A stretch of DNA of 18,343 bases from CAMCSH01 sp043748535 (GTDB lineage: Bacteria > Verrucomicrobiota > Lentisphaeria > Lentisphaerales > Lentisphaeraceae), in NCBI GenBank assembly GCA_043748535.1, contig JAYTMY010000233.1, forward strand, positions 1 to 18,343, given 5' to 3'. The notes below the pieces were generated by a model. It saw nothing but the letters and a program-made list of their open reading frames with translations, did no database searches and had not been told where the DNA came from. A program made the position numbers and the translations under genes. Shown here piece by piece: positions 1-7,796 of this stretch; the first letter of the stretch is position 1, and every line of letters starts with the position of its first letter.

Positions 1-93
1 GGTCTCGGCAAGGATGGCGAGCGACTTGGCCTCCCATTTTTTCACAAAAATGCCTGGCCGGGCAAAGGCCAAAATGGCGCCATAAGGGCTTAG
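1..93. other. Unresolved gene edge at the left end of the window
   Basis: Two frames are open into the left border and I cannot decide between them. On the minus strand a GTG at 45-43 would begin a protein starting MKKWEAKSLAILAET and running off the window. That would make it divergent from the pilin genes and could be the N-terminus of a regulator or enzyme. On the plus strand, frame 1 is open from base 1 to a TAG at 91-93 and could be the last 30 residues of an upstream gene. Neither stretch matches a family I recognise and neither start has a convincing ribosome binding site. Sequence to the left of the window would settle it. Confidence 0.25.
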
Positions 94-255
94 CTTAACA
101 GTCTAGGACCAGCCGGAAGGGATTGTAAGTTTTTTCAGGAAAAATACCCAGCAGCCAAACTGGAGATTTACGGTGCGACGCGGTTGTTTTCGATCTTGAC
201 CTCAATCTTGAATGACGTGAAACGTGATTAGGATTGCTCGTGGGAGGCCGTAATT

Positions 256-297
256 TTTCGGATGATATTTCGCAATCGCTTTCGGATTTTTCGCAAT
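256..297. repeat. Imperfect direct repeat in the 5' intergenic region
   Basis: The unit TTTCGGAT, a short spacer, then TTTCGCAAT occurs twice, at 256-276 (4-base spacer) and 280-297 (1-base spacer). The first halves are exactly 24 bases apart. It lies in the roughly 280-base stretch from 94 to 377, where I see no gene and which is visibly more AT-rich than the coding DNA. It ends about 80 bases before the first prepilin-type ORF, so it could be a tandem regulator-binding site. That role is inferred only from position and repetition. Confidence 0.4.
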
Positions 298-377
298 TGT
301 GGCGCGATGCCGGGTTCGTAAGTTTGATCTCAGAGAAGGCGACTGCCTTTCTTTAAGCCCAACCAGGAAATCCGAAG

Positions 378-617
378 ATGCGCCAGAAATTCACTTTGAT
401 TGAGTTACTGACGGCGGTCTGCGTGATCGGCATCCTGCGGGTCTCCCGAGGCGGCATTTATACCGTCGCTATTCCAAAGGGCGGCTTGACGCAGGCAGGG
501 AAGGGCCTGCAGCAGGAAGCTTTTTTCGTCGATTTTTACGACTGGATCGAGACTGGCAAGGCGATGGAAATGCCGAGGCAGCAGGTCAACAATGGCACTG
601 CGGCTGAGTTGGAGTAG
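378..617 (+). pseudogene. Chimeric or decayed prepilin-leader ORF (79 aa)
   Basis: The first 20 residues, MRQKFTLIELLTAVCVIGIL, are a classic type IV prepilin/pseudopilin leader: a basic start, then FTLIE with Glu at +5 and a hydrophobic stretch. After that the protein stops looking like a pilin. There is no long alpha-1 helix, and the remainder (AFFVDFYDWIETGKAMEMP near residues 48-66, then NNGTAAELE) resembles the C-terminal end of a Gfo/Idh/MocA-type oxidoreductase. That second resemblance is from memory and tentative. At 79 residues it is far shorter than either family. The simplest reading is a recombination joint or deletion remnant. An intact leader peptide fused to an unrelated tail that is still expressed is possible. 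The ribosome binding site upstream (AGGAAATCCGAAG) is weak. Confidence 0.45.
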
Positions 618-670
618 ACTTTGAACAATGAGTCAATCGCAGGATTTCACCCGAAACCAAGGAGAATCGC

Positions 671-1417
671 ATGAGACCCAGGAAATTCACTTTGATCGAA
701 CTGCTGATGGTGATCACCGTGATCATCATTTTAGTCAGCCTGATGTTCCCGTTGATCCGGCGCCTCAATGAAAAGGGTCGGCGGGTGGTCTGTCTCAGCA
801 ATCAGAAGCAACTGGTGCAGGCGATCCATATCTACGCCGGCGCGAATCGCGGCTTCCTGCCTGATGACGCCGGGGTTTTCTACACCAGTTTCGACCTCAC
901 CGAGAGCGGCTGGGGCGCCTACGCCAAGGTGCCGGCAGGCATGGGCCTGCTGATCAGCGCCGGCTATTTGCCGGGCGGCAAGGCCTTCCACTGCCCCAGC
1001 CTCGACACCCGCCGCGCCGCCATCTCCGGCCACTGCATGAATCTTACCCAGTCCAACTTCTGGAACGGCGTCGGCGCCAGCTCCTTCGCAAACCCGGCCT
1101 TTAGCTCGTACCGGAAAATCGTCGGCTATCATTACCGCTGGCCCTCTTACAAAGCCGCCACCGGTATCGCCCTGCGCAACTCGGCGGACGGCAAGCTGGT
1201 GATCAGCAGCGACATTCTCGACGCCCGCTTCAGCACCGCCTTGTACGGCCATAAAGACGGCTACAACCGGGTCCTGCTCGATGGCAGCGGCAGCTACTAC
1301 AGCGACCCCTCACGCCTGCTCTACAGCCGCGCCGTCGCCAGTCCGGACACCACCTTCGACGGCAGCGGCGGTGATGTGCCTTTGAACGAAGCGATTTTCA
1401 CCCTCATGGCGCAATAA
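671..1417 (+). CDS. Prepilin-type N-terminal cleavage/methylation domain protein with H-X9-DG motif
   Basis: This 248-residue protein has a type IV pseudopilin N-terminus: MRPRK, then FTLIELLMVITVIIILVSLM. Glu10 is the conserved +5 glutamate if the peptidase cuts between Lys5 and Phe6. The residue before the cut is Lys rather than the usual Gly, as is common in PVC prepilin-like proteins. Near the C-terminus, His194 followed by nine residues and Asp204-Gly205 matches the H-X9-DG processing-associated motif of the large PVC prepilin families. The middle contains CLSNQKQLVQAIHIYA, also typical of that family. Such proteins are thought to be exported and assembled or anchored by type II secretion/type IV pilus-like machinery, but what each one does is unknown. 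AAGGAG precedes the ATG by a normal distance. It is followed after 12 bases by a membrane protein gene, probably in the same operon. Confidence 0.88.
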   Translation: MRPRKFTLIELLMVITVIIILVSLMFPLIRRLNEKGRRVVCLSNQKQLVQAIHIYAGANRGFLPDDAGVFYTSFDLTESGWGAYAKVPAGMGLLISAGYLPGGKAFHCPSLDTRRAAISGHCMNLTQSNFWNGVGASSFANPAFSSYRKIVGYHYRWPSYKAATGIALRNSADGKLVISSDILDARFSTALYGHKDGYNRVLLDGSGSYYSDPSRLLYSRAVASPDTTFDGSGGDVPLNEAIFTLMAQ

Positions 1418-1429
1418 AGGAGAGATCTC

Positions 1430-2191
1430 ATGCTTACTTCAAATTTTGGCGCCGGGATGACCGTCGTTTTCGGCCTCCTCGCCCTCGGACTCCACCTGCG
1501 GAGCCGCAAGGATCTGGGCTGGTCCCGCCGCCGTCTGTTGGCTCTGCTGTTCTGCGGCCTCAGCGCTCTGGCGCTGGTGATCACCCAATTCCTGCCGGAG
1601 GAAGATCTCCAGCTGGTGATCCGCAAGGAGCGCAGCGCGATGCTGGCGCAATCCTGGGGCTTGGGCCGCGAAGTCGCGGCGCAGCTCGGCGACCGCCAGG
1701 GTGAGGTCATCGTCATCGTCACCGCCGATGATGCGGTCAACAATCCCGACGGCCGGCCGGCGGCCTTCATCAGTGGTTATGGCAGCTTGAAGAACCTGCG
1801 TTTCCATCTCTTGCCGCAACTGAAGACGGCCTTGCCGGCCGAGGAACTGCTGCAGTTGCTGCAGCAGCCTCGCGTCGCCGCAGTGGTCAGTCTGGTCGGC
1901 CTGCCGCCGCAGTCGCAGTGGGAGGAGAGCGACTTGCTCGCCCGCCTCAGCGAGTTCAAGGCGCTTCCTCCGGCCAAGCGGCCGCTGCTGGCGAGTATGG
2001 AGGCGGTGCCGCAGCCGGCCTGCGGCCTGATCAAAGACGGCTTGCTCGATTTCATCACCGTGCCGCATCCCCAGCCCGGGACGGCCAGCGGCGATGCGGC
2101 CGAAGCGCTCTTTGCCAGCCGCTGGCTGCTCCTCAAAACCAGCAATCTCGACAGCTCCAGCAAACAGTTTCCGGCGCTGGTGAAGCCGTGA
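1430..2191 (+). CDS. Conserved-type hypothetical membrane protein downstream of the prepilin gene
   Basis: I do not recognise a family for this 253-residue protein. Two hydrophobic helices lie near the N-terminus (about residues 8-25 and 36-53), separated by a short basic loop (RSRKDLGWSRRR). A hydrophilic domain of about 190 residues follows. Within it, VIVIVTADDAVNN, RVAAVVSLVGLPP and RPLLASMEA look like beta strands of an alpha/beta fold. The hairpin and positive-inside loop suggest that both the N-terminus and the large domain are outside the cytoplasm. A strong AAAGGAGAG site lies just upstream of the ATG, within 12 bases of the prepilin stop. This implies co-expression and perhaps a role in presenting or regulating that pilin-like protein. 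Function is unassigned. Confidence 0.75.
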   Translation: MLTSNFGAGMTVVFGLLALGLHLRSRKDLGWSRRRLLALLFCGLSALALVITQFLPEEDLQLVIRKERSAMLAQSWGLGREVAAQLGDRQGEVIVIVTADDAVNNPDGRPAAFISGYGSLKNLRFHLLPQLKTALPAEELLQLLQQPRVAAVVSLVGLPPQSQWEESDLLARLSEFKALPPAKRPLLASMEAVPQPACGLIKDGLLDFITVPHPQPGTASGDAAEALFASRWLLLKTSNLDSSSKQFPALVKP

Positions 2192-2231
2192 ACCGAAAAT
2201 AGTCGGTGGCGATGTGGCGATGCAGAAGACC

Positions 2232-2261
2232 TTGCACTCCTGCCCCCTCCGGTTGTATACT
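2232..2261 (+). promoter_or_regulatory. Candidate sigma70-type promoter for the fucosidase gene
   Basis: TTGCAC (2232-2237) and TATACT (2256-2261) are separated by 18 bases. They sit about 150 bases before the fucosidase ATG, in a 219-base gap (2192-2410) that has no convincing gene. The -10 matches consensus at five of six positions and the -35 at four of six. The call rests on sequence alone, and the long leader it implies shows no structure I can recognise. Confidence 0.4.
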
Positions 2262-2410
2262 TACCCAGAAGGACGACACTCCGCCATCTGCGATTTCATC
2301 AACCATTTCTCTGGCGGCGATTTATGCGCTGCTGTATTTCCTTGCTGCCCCCTGCTTGGACCACAACCCGATTGCCGGGCCGAACCTAAAGCATCCCAAG
2401 GAGACTCCCG

Positions 2411-4192
2411 ATGAAACTGCCGAGCCTCACCCTGTCCCTGCTGCTCGGCGCCTGCAGCGCCGCTCCTTCCGGCGAAACGCTGCCACAGCCCGCTGCCACA
2501 CCGGCCGGCTTTGATGCCTTCCATGAATCCGCCGCCGAGTACGATGCCCGGGCTCAGTGGTTGCGCAATGCCAAGTTCGGCGTCTTCCTGCACTGGAATC
2601 CTTCATCGCTGGTCGGCCAAGAGGTCTCTTGGTGCCGCAAAGATGTCGGCATTGAAAAATACGACAATCTCTACAAAGAATTCAAGGGCCAGAACTTCCA
2701 CGCCGAAGAATGGGTCAAGCTCTTCGAAACCGCCGGCATCCGCTACGCCGTCGTCGTCCCTAAGCACCACGATGGCTTCGCCATGTGGGACACCAAGACC
2801 TACGATTACAATGTGATGAAGTCCCCCTTCGGCCGCGACTATGTCAAGGAGATGGCCCTCGCCTGCCAGGGAAGCCAGGTGCAGTTCTGCCTCTACTACT
2901 CAGTGCTAGACTGGTGGAACCCGAAATACCAAGGCCATGCCGGTGCCGATCTGACCGCCTACAAAAATGAGATCTTCAAGCCTCAGATGAAGGAGCTTTT
3001 GACCCAGTACGGCAAGATCGGTTGCATCTGGTTCGACGGCCACTGGGAAGCCAGCTGGACTCATAAAGACGGCAAGGAGATGTATGATTACATCCGCCGT
3101 CTCCAGCCCGGCACCCTGCTCGGCAACCGCATCGACCAGAAAGCCGCCCGCTCCGGCCCGGTGTGCTCGTGGACCGGCAGCTTCTACGACGGTGCGCCCG
3201 ATCCCGTCGGCGACTACCAGGCTCGCGAAGCCGACCTCGGCGAGTTCTACATGGACAAGGCATGGGACTGCTGCTTCAGTCTCTGCGGCACAAACTTCCG
3301 CTGGTCATGGTATCCCCCGATGACCCCGCGCCCCACGCACGAAGTCCTGGGCTGGCTGATCCAGTGCATCGGCCGCGACGGCTCGCTCCTCCTCGGCGTC
3401 GGGCCGCGTCCGGACGGCACCATCGATCCCAGCAACGCCCAGTCTCTCGAAGAGATCGGCACCTGGACCAAGGCCAACGGCGAGGCGATCTACGGCACCC
3501 GCGGCGGCCCTTGGCATCCCACCCCGAACTATGTCGCCACCCGCAAAGGCAATAAGGTCTACCTCTTCGTCACCAAGTGGGACGGCGACGAGCTGGTTTT
3601 GCCGCCTTTGCCGGCTCAGGTCAAAGCGGTGCGTCTACTGTCGCAAGCCGGCAGCGCCAGCCTGGACACCGCAGCAGATGGCTGGACCCTGACGGTACCG
3701 GAGCGCTTCCATCGCCAGCCGACCACCATCGTCGAAATCACCCTCGACCAAGAGGCGCTGAAGTTGGCGCCGGTCAAGCCCTTCCCCGCCCCCGTCAACC
3801 TCGCCCTCCGCAAGACCGCGACGGTCTCCAGCGTCTGGCCTGGCCGCGACCTGCTCGACCTCAAGCCTTCCCACATCACCGACGGCAATCCCGGCACGAT
3901 TTGGGCGGCCGAGGAAAAAGCCCGCAGCGCCAGCGTCAGCGTCGATCTGGAGAAGGATTGCGAAATCCATCGTCTCGCCTTCTCCGAGGCGCCTTATCAC
4001 CGCATCCAGAGCTTCAGCGTCGAGGCACTCGTCGGCGGCCAGTGGCAGAAGATCGGCCAGGGCGGCAGCAGCGATGCCAATGGCCAGATCTCGCTCAAGG
4101 TGAAGCCAATGAAGGCTCGCCAATGGCGTCTCAATATCCTCAGCGCCTCGGACACCCCGGTGCTGGCGGAATTCCAGGTCTTCAGCAAGTGA
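2411..4192 (+). CDS. Alpha-L-fucosidase, GH29 family, lipoprotein with C-terminal F5/8-type (CBM32-like) domain
   Basis: This 593-residue exo-glycosidase should remove terminal alpha-L-fucose from glycans (fucosylated glycoproteins, mucins or algal fucans) by a retaining mechanism. The start MKLPSLTLSLLLGAC carries a lipobox with Cys15, so the mature protein should be a membrane-anchored lipoprotein. The GH29 catalytic domain shows FGVFLHW (56-62), PKHHDGFAMW (117-126) and IWFDGHW, in which Asp209 aligns with the catalytic nucleophile. From about residue 462 (VNLALRKTATVSS) to the end is a discoidin/F5-8 type domain (ITDGN, then FSVEAL) likely to bind sugar. The segment AWDCCFSL sits where many GH29 enzymes have WE followed by Cys/Thr, so the acid/base residue cannot be named by inspection. 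AAGGAG lies 7 bases before the ATG. The gene is convergent with the DUF5107 gene and appears to be monocistronic. Confidence 0.93.
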   Translation: MKLPSLTLSLLLGACSAAPSGETLPQPAATPAGFDAFHESAAEYDARAQWLRNAKFGVFLHWNPSSLVGQEVSWCRKDVGIEKYDNLYKEFKGQNFHAEEWVKLFETAGIRYAVVVPKHHDGFAMWDTKTYDYNVMKSPFGRDYVKEMALACQGSQVQFCLYYSVLDWWNPKYQGHAGADLTAYKNEIFKPQMKELLTQYGKIGCIWFDGHWEASWTHKDGKEMYDYIRRLQPGTLLGNRIDQKAARSGPVCSWTGSFYDGAPDPVGDYQAREADLGEFYMDKAWDCCFSLCGTNFRWSWYPPMTPRPTHEVLGWLIQCIGRDGSLLLGVGPRPDGTIDPSNAQSLEEIGTWTKANGEAIYGTRGGPWHPTPNYVATRKGNKVYLFVTKWDGDELVLPPLPAQVKAVRLLSQAGSASLDTAADGWTLTVPERFHRQPTTIVEITLDQEALKLAPVKPFPAPVNLALRKTATVSSVWPGRDLLDLKPSHITDGNPGTIWAAEEKARSASVSVDLEKDCEIHRLAFSEAPYHRIQSFSVEALVGGQWQKIGQGGSSDANGQISLKVKPMKARQWRLNILSASDTPVLAEFQVFSK

Positions 4193-4370
4193 CTTCCAAA
4201 AATTGCGACCGGTACAACTCAAGATCAAACTCGACAAGAACCGCTGAAGACACATAAGAACGCATATCCTCGGGCCCGTCGCCAGCACCAAGCTCGATTA
4301 CTGATTTTTGGGTTCCTTGTGTCAGCGCACGAAGGCCTTGATCAACTTGTCCATGGCCGTCGAATCGCGG

Positions 4371-4391
4371 TCTGAGGTCTGAGGTCTGAGG
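4371..4391. repeat. Three tandem copies of TCTGAGG
   Basis: TCTGAGG is repeated three times without interruption, at 4371-4377, 4378-4384 and 4385-4391. It lies in the 262-base gap (4193-4454) between the convergent fucosidase and DUF5107/TPR genes. I found no clear terminator hairpin in this gap. A 32-codon minus-strand frame (4420 down to 4322) with AAGGA before its ATG runs through the repeat, but nothing else supports it as a gene. A three-unit heptamer is probably a simple-sequence repeat that can change length by slippage. Confidence 0.7.
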
Positions 4392-4454
4392 AGGCTGGCG
4401 GCGAAGAAGCTTCGGCTCATGGCGATCCTTGGGCTGAATGCTGTTTGTGACGTT

Positions 4455-6011
4455 TCAGAATGCACTTTGCGCCAGATCCCGCGCCAGGGCGTGGTTGGGA
4501 TCGCGGGTGAGGACGTCGCGGAGGAGCTCGCGCGCTGTATCGCTGCGGCCGAGGCCGTGGAAGGCCTGGGCGCGGAGGAAGTGGGCGGTGGTGGTCTGGC
4601 GCTCCTGCAGGTCATCGTCGAAGAGCAGCAGGGTCGGCAGGCTGGTGGCGAAATAATCGATCTTGGCCGGACTGGCCTCAAGCTCGACCGCGTAGGCGAG
4701 AAGCGACAGGAGCAGGGCTTCGGCTTCGTCGGCGCGGCGGAGGCATTTGAGCGACAGGGCGGAGTACAGCGTCATCTCCGACAGGCTGCGCACGGCCATG
4801 TCTTGGAAGTCGCCTTTGAAGTCGGCGGCACGCGACCAGAAGGCTTTGGCGGCGCTGAGATCACCGAGGCTTTCGCAGGCGCAACCGAGCCAGTAGAAGA
4901 TGTCCGAATGGTTGGCCAGAAGATGCTTGGCTTCGCCGAGGTTTTGCGGCGGCCTCAAGGCGGCTTCGAAGCAGGTGCGGGCGGTGCTCGCGTCGCCGCG
5001 GGAAAGGGCGTCGCGGCCGAGCATCACTTGGCAGCGGACAAATTGGCCAAGGGCGAGGCCTTCGCCGCCTTCCCAAGGTTGGAAATGACGCGAGGCGATG
5101 AGCTCGCGCGCTTCGGCGTGGCGTCCGCTTTGGTTGAGCAAGGTGGCGAACTCGAGGCTGAGGTCGTCGCGGCTGGCGATCAGATCGCGGTGGCGCTCGA
5201 GTTCGGTCAGGCGTTCGGCGGGACTGCGGCCGCAGCGCTTTGCCAGCTGGTCGCGCTCGTAGAGCAGGCGGGCGTCGGCAGGCGCCAGGGCGAGGGCTTG
5301 GGCGTAGGCTTCTTGCGCCAGCTCGCGGTCGCCGAGGACGTTGAAAGCGCCGATGCCGAGGTTGCGCCAGGCGATGACCTGAGTGGCGTCGTGAAAGACG
5401 GCACGCTGCCAGCAGTCGATGGCTTCGCGGTGGCGACGCTTGTCGTAGAGAAGATTGCCGAGCAGATAGGCGGCACGCGCGTCGGCAGGCTCGGCGGCAA
5501 GCGCGGCTTCGAGGGCGACGAGGTCTTCGAGGCGGAAGGGGAAGCAGTAGTCGAGCTTGGCCGTGCGGGCCTCGGCGCGGGCGGCAGCGGCGGCGTCGGG
5601 ACGCCCGGCGAGCTCTTCCAAGGCGGCGCGATGGTAGGCGAGCAGAGGCGCAAGGCCGTCGACACCGGCAGGCTGCGCTTGACGCAAAATTGCGAGCGCT
5701 TCGTCGATTTGTCCAGCGCGGCGCAGGTCGAGAGCGAGGTCGAGGCAGAAGGCGGCGTCGGTGATCGTGTCGCCTTTGAGAAAACGGGCCCAGGCGTCGA
5801 GGGGATCAATCTCCAGCGTGGCCGCGAGGGTTTTTGCGGCGGCCGCATTTTGCGTGAGACGCAAATGCGCGATGAAGAGCAGATTTCTCGCTCGCAGGTT
5901 GTCGGTGTTGAAGCGCAGCGATTGCTTCAGGTGGTCGACACAGCTCGACCACTCGCCGCGGCTGGCATCGATCTCGGCGAGGGCGTGGTAGGCAGGGGCC
6001 ATCCAGGCCAT
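4455..6011 (-). CDS. TPR-repeat C-terminal half of a DUF5107 protein, separated by an in-frame TGA
   Basis: These 518 codons continue in exactly the same frame as the DUF5107 ORF at 6015-7781. Only the stop codon and one AAC separate them. The protein is a chain of helical TPR-like units (AYHALAEIDASRGEWSSC, then AWRNLGIGAFNVLGDREL, then FYWLGCACESLGDLSAAKAF) and ends in PNHALARDLAQSAF, consistent with the C-terminus of long DUF5107/TPR proteins. As far as I know, full-length relatives are single chains of about 1100 residues, so this is not a natural stand-alone gene. Its ATG (6011-6009) has no Shine-Dalgarno sequence. Any expression would depend on re-initiation just after the TGA or on readthrough. 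No second stop or frameshift appears in it, so the lesion is either recent or tolerated. Confidence 0.75.
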   Translation of the reverse strand: MAWMAPAYHALAEIDASRGEWSSCVDHLKQSLRFNTDNLRARNLLFIAHLRLTQNAAAAKTLAATLEIDPLDAWARFLKGDTITDAAFCLDLALDLRRAGQIDEALAILRQAQPAGVDGLAPLLAYHRAALEELAGRPDAAAAARAEARTAKLDYCFPFRLEDLVALEAALAAEPADARAAYLLGNLLYDKRRHREAIDCWQRAVFHDATQVIAWRNLGIGAFNVLGDRELAQEAYAQALALAPADARLLYERDQLAKRCGRSPAERLTELERHRDLIASRDDLSLEFATLLNQSGRHAEARELIASRHFQPWEGGEGLALGQFVRCQVMLGRDALSRGDASTARTCFEAALRPPQNLGEAKHLLANHSDIFYWLGCACESLGDLSAAKAFWSRAADFKGDFQDMAVRSLSEMTLYSALSLKCLRRADEAEALLLSLLAYAVELEASPAKIDYFATSLPTLLLFDDDLQERQTTTAHFLRAQAFHGLGRSDTARELLRDVLTRDPNHALARDLAQSAF

Positions 6012-6014
6012 GTT

Positions 6015-7781
6015 TCAAGCGGCTTTGTAGAAGGCGTCGTAGGCGTCGCGGTCGCGTCCGAGGAAGCGCAGGGTGAGGCCGATCTGGTACAGCGCTTCGC
6101 TGTCGGCGGGGTTGGGATTGCGGCGGGTGAGTCGGGCGATGACGCCGCGGAAGAGCTCTTCGGCCTGGGTGAATTCGCCGCGTTTGAAGTGCCACTGGCC
6201 GAGGGCGCTGAGGCAGCGCGAGTCGCCGGGATCGCGGCGCAGCGCTTCGCGCCAATAGAGGGTCGGGCAGCGGGTGGCGTGGCGGTATTGCTCGAGGTGG
6301 AGGCCGGTGATGTAGAGCTCGTCGTTGGAGGGGATGTCTTCGGGTGCGGGCGGCACTTCGGCAGGTTTTTGGGCGGGCGGCGGCACCTCCGCGAGCTTGG
6401 GCGCGGCGGGTTGGTGGGCGATGATTTGGCGCTCGCCTTGACGAAGTTCGAGGCGGCACTGGTGCAGCTCGGCGCCGAGGGGCAGGATGACCTCGTTGGT
6501 GTAGGGCTTGTCGGGAGCGAGATTGAGCTCTCGACGGAAGATTTCGCGGCCCTCGCAAAACAGGCGCAGCGAGCTTTGCGGCAGGCGCGAAGTGACCGAG
6601 ACACCGAAGCGCAGCGAGCCATCTTTGAGGACGAGATTGAGGGCGGCGTCGAGGTTGGCGTGGCGGGCCGGCCCGATGTCGCGGATCGGATACCAGAACT
6701 GGCTCCAGGTCTTGGTTTCGCCGGGCATGAGGAAGGAGAAGTCGGGCTGGTTGTCGGTGTAGACGCCGGCCATCAGCTCGATGTAGGGGCCGTCTTCGTC
6801 GGTGAGATGGCGGTCCCAGGCGTAGCCGAACTCATGGTTGCCCCAGGTCCACTGCTTCTTGCCGGGCGAGATATGGTGGTTGGCGATGTGGACCAGTCCC
6901 GCCTGGCGGGCGTGGTCGTAGCCACCGAAGAAGTCCTCTTGCGAGCCCATCGCCATGTAGGAGGTCGGCACCGGGATGTTGGCGTACCACGAGAGGTCGT
7001 TGGCCGCGTAATTGCCGGGCGGGACGAAGTCGGCGGGGAGCTCGGCTCTGGGCACGCCATCGCGAGCCCGGGCACCGTAATCGACGCCGTAGTAGCGATC
7101 CTTGCAGAGCGGGAATTCACTCATCGCCCGTTTGGCGTGGTCGGCGACATAATGGACGTCGGGCGGGAAGAAGGATTGGTACTGTTCGTGGACGCGGGTG
7201 GCGACGTTGGCCCACCAGAGGAAGGTCTGGCTTTGCTGGGTGCGGTTGTAAGCGCGGACCTTGAGCTCCAGATAAGCCTTGCCGGGGTGCAGGCAGACGC
7301 CGTGCATGCCCTTCATCCGGCTCATCGGGTCGTGATCCGAGAGCCAGACGGTGATCGAGCCGTCGTCACCGTGTTCGACGTGGTGTTCCACCGGCATGAA
7401 GGTGGCAGGGCGGTGGTGTTGTGGCCAGTTGAACTCGACGCCGCCCGAGCACCAGGGTCCAGCGAGGCCGACGAGGGCGGGTTTGATGACATTCTGGCGG
7501 TAGAACAGGTCGTAGCCGTTGGTCTTGTCGCGGCAGGCGTGGATGCGGCCACCGATCTCGGGCAGGAGCAGCACTTCGAGGAACTCGTTCTCGAGGGTGA
7601 TCGACTGCCACGAGCGCAGCGTCTTGGTCTCGGCGATGCGGCTGGTGAAGGGCAGCGGATAGACCTTGCCCGAACTGCCTTGATAGACCCGTTTCTCGAG
7701 GAACATCGGGTGCACTTCCGGAGCACAAGGCTCGTAGGTGGGGATATCAATCCTGGACAGGCTGACGCTGACTTTGGACAT
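6015..7781 (-). CDS. DUF5107 domain protein, N-terminal part, ended by an in-frame TGA
   Basis: This 588-residue ORF holds the DUF5107 region, probably of galactose-mutarotase-like fold. Family hallmarks are FLEKRVYQGSSGKVYPLPF (27-45), LPEIGGRIH (73-81) and GPWCSGGVEFNWPQHHRP (108-125). A Pro/Ala-rich linker near residues 430-460 leads into the first TPR units. It ends FYKAA, then TGA (6017-6015), AAC and ATG GCC TGG. Relatives are expected to read roughly KAxWNxAW here, so TGA appears to replace a Trp codon, TGG. With that one codon read through, the product would be 1107 residues, about the family length. TGA ends the fucosidase and other genes here, so the code is not reassigned. Biochemical function is unknown, though a role with carbohydrates is often inferred. 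CCAGGA precedes the ATG, and a palindromic candidate operator lies in the leader. Confidence 0.85.
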   Translation of the reverse strand: MSKVSVSLSRIDIPTYEPCAPEVHPMFLEKRVYQGSSGKVYPLPFTSRIAETKTLRSWQSITLENEFLEVLLLPEIGGRIHACRDKTNGYDLFYRQNVIKPALVGLAGPWCSGGVEFNWPQHHRPATFMPVEHHVEHGDDGSITVWLSDHDPMSRMKGMHGVCLHPGKAYLELKVRAYNRTQQSQTFLWWANVATRVHEQYQSFFPPDVHYVADHAKRAMSEFPLCKDRYYGVDYGARARDGVPRAELPADFVPPGNYAANDLSWYANIPVPTSYMAMGSQEDFFGGYDHARQAGLVHIANHHISPGKKQWTWGNHEFGYAWDRHLTDEDGPYIELMAGVYTDNQPDFSFLMPGETKTWSQFWYPIRDIGPARHANLDAALNLVLKDGSLRFGVSVTSRLPQSSLRLFCEGREIFRRELNLAPDKPYTNEVILPLGAELHQCRLELRQGERQIIAHQPAAPKLAEVPPPAQKPAEVPPAPEDIPSNDELYITGLHLEQYRHATRCPTLYWREALRRDPGDSRCLSALGQWHFKRGEFTQAEELFRGVIARLTRRNPNPADSEALYQIGLTLRFLGRDRDAYDAFYKAA

Positions 7782-7796
7782 GGGTTTTTTCCTGGT

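Noticed and set aside
2206..2514. Overlapping small plus-strand ORFs upstream of and into the fucosidase gene
   Set aside because: They have no family resemblance, overlap the fucosidase start in other frames, and occupy the likely promoter/leader region.
4322..4420. A 32-codon minus-strand ORF starting MSRSFFAASLL with AAGGA upstream
   Set aside because: It runs through the TCTGAGG tandem repeat and has no recognisable domain. The only support is a short Shine-Dalgarno-like string.
6015..6017. Selenocysteine or whole-genome TGA-to-Trp recoding as the explanation for the in-frame TGA
   Set aside because: Other genes in the window end in TGA and use TGG for Trp. The expected residue is Trp, not Cys, and I see no strong stem-loop directly after the TGA.
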